Positions 49,806 to 52,569 of a stretch of 52,569 bases of DNA are shown piece after piece (position 1 is the stretch's first letter; the number at the start of each line of letters is the position of its first letter). A program made the position numbers and the translations under genes. Where the stretch lies: contig BFEA01000215.1 in NCBI GenBank assembly GCA_003427395.1, forward strand, positions 137,684-190,252, written 5' to 3'. Source of the DNA: Chara braunii (taxonomy: Eukaryota > Streptophyta > Charophyceae > Charales > Characeae). The notes beneath the pieces are model-generated. The model had not been told where the DNA came from. It saw only the letters and a program-made list of their open reading frames with translations, and made no database searches.

Positions 49806-50133
49806 AGGTCCGACTCATAAGAATCACAACCATCACGGGCGGGCCTCTCCTGAACTGCCGCCACCAAAACAGACAGATCGGACGACCCTTTGCACCACGC
49901 ATGCCATCTGCCTTATGTTGTGCGACATCGACCGCCATCAGACCGGAAGTAACCCGTCCCTTAGCTCTATTGCATCTATGCCCCTGAACCCTTGCCACAG
50001 GAGATCTCGGTTCTGACTTGGGACTCCACCCCCACTTTCCCCAAAAATCCTTGGCACACCCCCTTTTCGCACTTCCAGGCCCACATCCCACTCTGATCAA
50101 GAAGTCACGCCGTGCGTGAGGTTGGGCGTCACA

Positions 50134-50137
50134 ACGC
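50134..50137. repeat. Target site duplication, right (ACGC)
   Basis: Matches 32708-32711. Confidence 0.7.
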
Positions 50138-50840
50138 AGACTACGACCACTCTTATAGATAGAGTGTTATTTTATTTTGTTCATACTCAGATCAATAACC
50201 ATCATTACTTCTTTCTTGGGAAATTGCTCATGGGTCACATTTTTTAGTTCGAAATGGGCAGAAAAAACAGGTACTAGCAGAATGGCCAGGGCCAGCGTTT
50301 GGAAAGGCAAAAAAAAACATTACGTGGCAGAAAAAGTCTGTCAGGTGTATCTTGCTTTTTTTTTTTTTCGACTTTCGTGATGACCACGGGGCTATAACGC
50401 CCTCACGGAGGGCACACTCTCACCCCTTCTCCAGAGTCTGTATTCAGCTGCTTTCACGACCATAGCGATGTTGCTTTTTTTTGTTGTTATTTTTTTCCCG
50501 TTGCTCTTTCTTATTTTTGTTGTTCATTTGCCAGGAGTACCAGAAAACAAAAATACAACAGTCGCCCTGGTACCTGCAACCGCTGTCTGGTCAGGTCACC
50601 CCGCCAAGATGGCAATGGGTGATGGTCCTAGGTGGTTAACACTTAGGTAGGAGAGAGGGGTTGGGGGTGCGTCAAGGCAAAAAGATGAGAGGAAGGGTGG
50701 GTGGGATCTTCAGAGGGGTTCATCTGGACAGTCGAATGGCAAAGTACTGTGGGTAACTGCCATCCGTCTAGTATCCCACCTCTACAACAACCTGGGCTTT
50801 ATTGGGGAAAACAACAACAACAACAACAACAACGAGTCGA
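50138..50840. other. Right flank of the retrotransposon, no gene recognised
   Basis: Mixed DNA with T-rich runs (50357-50370, 50474-50500) and a (CAA)n run at 50812-50833. No coding support. Confidence 0.45.
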
Positions 50841-51190
50841 GATGTCTAGGCCACGCCCGTGGCTGGGCCACAACCGAGATGTCTAGGCACTGTGGCTGGG
50901 CCATGGCCGAGATGCCTAGGCCACACCAGTGGCTGGGCCACGGCCAAGATGTCTAGACCACGACCGAGATGTTGAGGCCACGCTAGTGGCTGGGCCACGA
51001 CCGAGATGTCTAGGCCACGCCTGTGGCTGGACCACGACCGAGATGGCTAGGCCACGCCTGTGGCTGGGCCACGACCGAGATGTCTAGGTCACACTGATGA
51101 TTGGGTCACGACCGAGATGTCTAGGCCATGCAGGTGGCTGGGCCACGGCCACGCCGGTGGCTGGGCCATGGACGAGATGTCTAAGCCACG
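50841..51190. repeat. Minisatellite, about 37 bp units, about nine copies
   Basis: The unit 'gatgtctaggccacgcc.gt' followed by 'ggctgggccacgaccga' is repeated with substitutions and a few truncated units. Each unit contains the inverted pair 'ggccacg..ggtggctggg', so single strands could form small hairpins. It is preceded by a (CAA)n run. Confidence 0.92.
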
Positions 51191-51600
51191 CCGGAAAAGA
51201 AAAAAGAAAGAAAAAACAAAGATCTTGTGTGGAGAAAACATCACACCATGATTGAAAAAAACCTACAAAACTTCTTCTGCGGATTCGATTCCATTGGGAA
51301 TCGAACTCGGGTCTGCACCTTTGCGATTAAAAGAGAAATAGAGGCTCCTAGAGACAAGTACGCAGCGTTTTCTGCTACACGATCTTGAAAGTCGACAGTC
51401 GGAAACGGCCGCGCTGGGGAGCTGAATCTGCCAGAAAACAACATTCCTTGAATAAGGACTGCAGTATTGGAAATACCTTTGCACCAAGGGTCAGGGGAAT
51501 GATGGAACAGAGGATGAGTAAGCTGTGAAATTCCGTTAAAAGGGAACATGGTCTGTTGAACCACCATCATCTTCCAAAGTCGCAGCGGTTAACAATCCGC
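51191..51600. other. No gene recognised; tRNA B-box-like word on the minus strand
   Basis: 51285-51320 contains 'ttgggaatcgaactcgggtc', the reverse complement of a T-arm-like 'gacccgagttcgattccca'. No matching A-box or acceptor stem was found, so a degraded tRNA-derived SINE is possible but not shown. Confidence 0.35.
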
Positions 51601-52090
51601 AATAATGATGAAAAGAAAAAAAAAATTCAAACAATTAAATAATCATTTTATAGTAAAATTACATTCTAAATTTCAAATTTTCATTCCATCTTAAAAAATG
51701 TCATTCCAATTTTAAAAATTTTTGTTTTACTTGAAAATTTTCCTTCCAAGAATGGGGTATCCCTTTTTATTTGAACTGCATGCTAGAGATGGGATGAAAG
51801 TTTTGATAAGTTCATGAAATATTTTAATTGGACTGTCATTCTAAGTATTTTCAGTCATAAATAGGTCAATCCAATCTAAATTAAAAGATATTTATTGTAA
51901 TAGAATGAAAGTTAATTAAAACATTTCATAAACTCGTTCATACTTTCATGCCATCTTGAACAAATAGATGTAGTTGGAAGGGAAAACTCATATTTAGACA
52001 GGAATTTATCAAATAAAACTGTAAATTTTAGAATTGCACGAACATTGGAATGATAATTTATAAAGATGAAAGATTTTTTGTACGATAACT
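51601..52090. other. AT-rich stretch
   Basis: Rich in 'attccaattt', 'tgaaattttc', 'tcatacttt'-like words with many short inverted repeats; no coding frame. Confidence 0.5.
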
Positions 52091-52569
52091 GTTTTCATAG
52101 CTTTTTTCTTGTTCTGCGGTGGCAAATAAGAATTTTGGCGCGGTCATTGCGCGGAAAATCTTTTTGATTTCTTAAACTGAGGTCGAGCCCCTGTGAGCTC
52201 TCGGAATTTTCTCCATTCGCAGTTTCTTTTCGCAATTAGGATTTAGAGTAGGAATTTAGGCGCGTCTCAATTTTTGTTGCACAACGCTTCTTGCTGGCGC
52301 ACGCCTTCTCGCATCAGGATCCTGTGCAACCGGTTGAACGCGCAGCACGCACGTGCACGTTCAAACGCGCGCGTTCATACCTACCAGGACCGCGTTCAAT
52401 CGCATTCAAACGCGCTGCGCGCGACGGAGCGCGAAAAAAATGAACACGACCCCGAGGGGTGTGCACGCGCGTGGAGGACTATGGAAATTAAAAAAATGAA
52501 GTAAAAAAAAAAAACACGAAATACCCCCACCCAAACATGTACACACAAAATTTACACACACACACATAT
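52091..52569. other. Possible remote relative of the gypsy LTR, then GC-rich end
   Basis: 52135-52310 shares an ordered series of words with the LTR segment at 32930-33150: 'gcgcgg', 'tttttgatttctt', 'gtcgagccccTgtgagctctcg', 'ttcttttcgcaatta', 'aggaattta', 'ttgttgcacaacg..tcttgc'. After it come 'cgcgcgcgttca'-rich words and a terminal (CA)n run at about 52550-52569. Low confidence. Confidence 0.3.

Larger units (their letters stand above)
47785..50133 (+). repeat. 3' LTR
   Basis: Begins TGTGACGAACC and ends GGTTGGGCGTCACA, so the ends form a TGTGAC...GTCACA inverted repeat with TG/CA termini. It aligns with the 5' LTR throughout and has about 58 extra bases near 47815-47875 and about 94 near 49024-49118. 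Being the more complete copy, it probably represents the ancestral LTR. Confidence 0.9.
32708..50137 (+). mobile_element. Ty3/gypsy LTR retrotransposon, full length, degenerate, with organellar insert
   Basis: The element is bounded by ACGC at 32708-32711 and 50134-50137 (4 bp target duplication). LTRs start TGTGAC, and the 3' LTR ends GTCACA. Internal order on the plus strand is primer site, gag, protease, RT, RNase H, integrase and an extra ORF, which is the Ty3/gypsy order. Multiple stops and frameshifts make it non-autonomous. About 4.6 kb of plastid and mitochondrial DNA sits between gag and protease; without it the element would be about 12.8 kb. The two LTRs differ by substitutions and by two indels of tens of bases, so the insertion is not recent. 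Confidence 0.88.

Noticed and set aside
51285-51330. tRNA T-arm-like sequence on the minus strand
   Set aside because: Anticodon arm, D-arm and acceptor are not recognisable.

Overview
This window looks like nuclear DNA of a photosynthetic eukaryote of the green lineage, most likely a streptophyte (charophyte) alga of the Chara kind. The evidence is GT-AG introns in a eukaryotic ABCF gene, a spliceosomal U6 sequence, LINE and Ty3/gypsy elements, and embedded fragments of both plastid genes (psbC, rps2, ycf3, trnN-GUU) and plant-type mitochondrial genes (rpl16, cox2, cox3, nad5, nad7, rrn18, trnG, trnY). The genus is an inference; the green organellar origin is read directly from the sequence. 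Host coding density is very low and most of the window is repeats and mobile elements.

Layout. 1-1030 is a degenerate tandem repeat. 2547-5289 holds the last three exons of an ABCF (GCN20-like) ATPase gene on the plus strand, with repeat-filled introns containing MITE-like elements and microsatellites. 5290-15100 has no gene I can support, only tandem and dispersed repeats. 15114-15279 is a mitochondrial nad7 fragment. About 15600-23102 (minus strand) is a decayed LINE with a DUF4283-like ORF1, an APE endonuclease, a reverse transcriptase and a zinc-binding C-terminus. Its ORF1 is broken by a 0.7 kb insert that carries a U6 snRNA-like sequence and lies between two direct copies of a 155 bp LINE segment. 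23103-32707 is repeat-rich, with a perfect 21 bp-arm hairpin, a 280 bp TIR element, minisatellites and a long GTT/GTC region.

32708-50137 is one Ty3/gypsy LTR retrotransposon of 17.4 kb. It has a 4 bp target duplication (ACGC), LTRs of 2.2-2.35 kb, a tRNA-iMet-type primer site, gag with a CCHC knuckle, protease, RT/RNase H, a PHD-like remnant, integrase, and an unassigned acidic third ORF before the 3' LTR. Stops and frameshifts show that it is dead. Between gag and protease it carries about 4.6 kb of organellar DNA (about 36250-40838), a mosaic of alternating mitochondrial and plastid pieces on both strands. This is a concatenated organelle-DNA insertion inside a retroelement, and it is the most striking feature of the window.

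50138-52569 is repeat DNA: a 37 bp minisatellite, an AT-rich stretch and a possible remote LTR relative. The only gene that looks functional is the ABCF gene, whose upstream exons lie outside the window. The window contains at least five N positions (5917, 33154, 37069, 40502, 40554).
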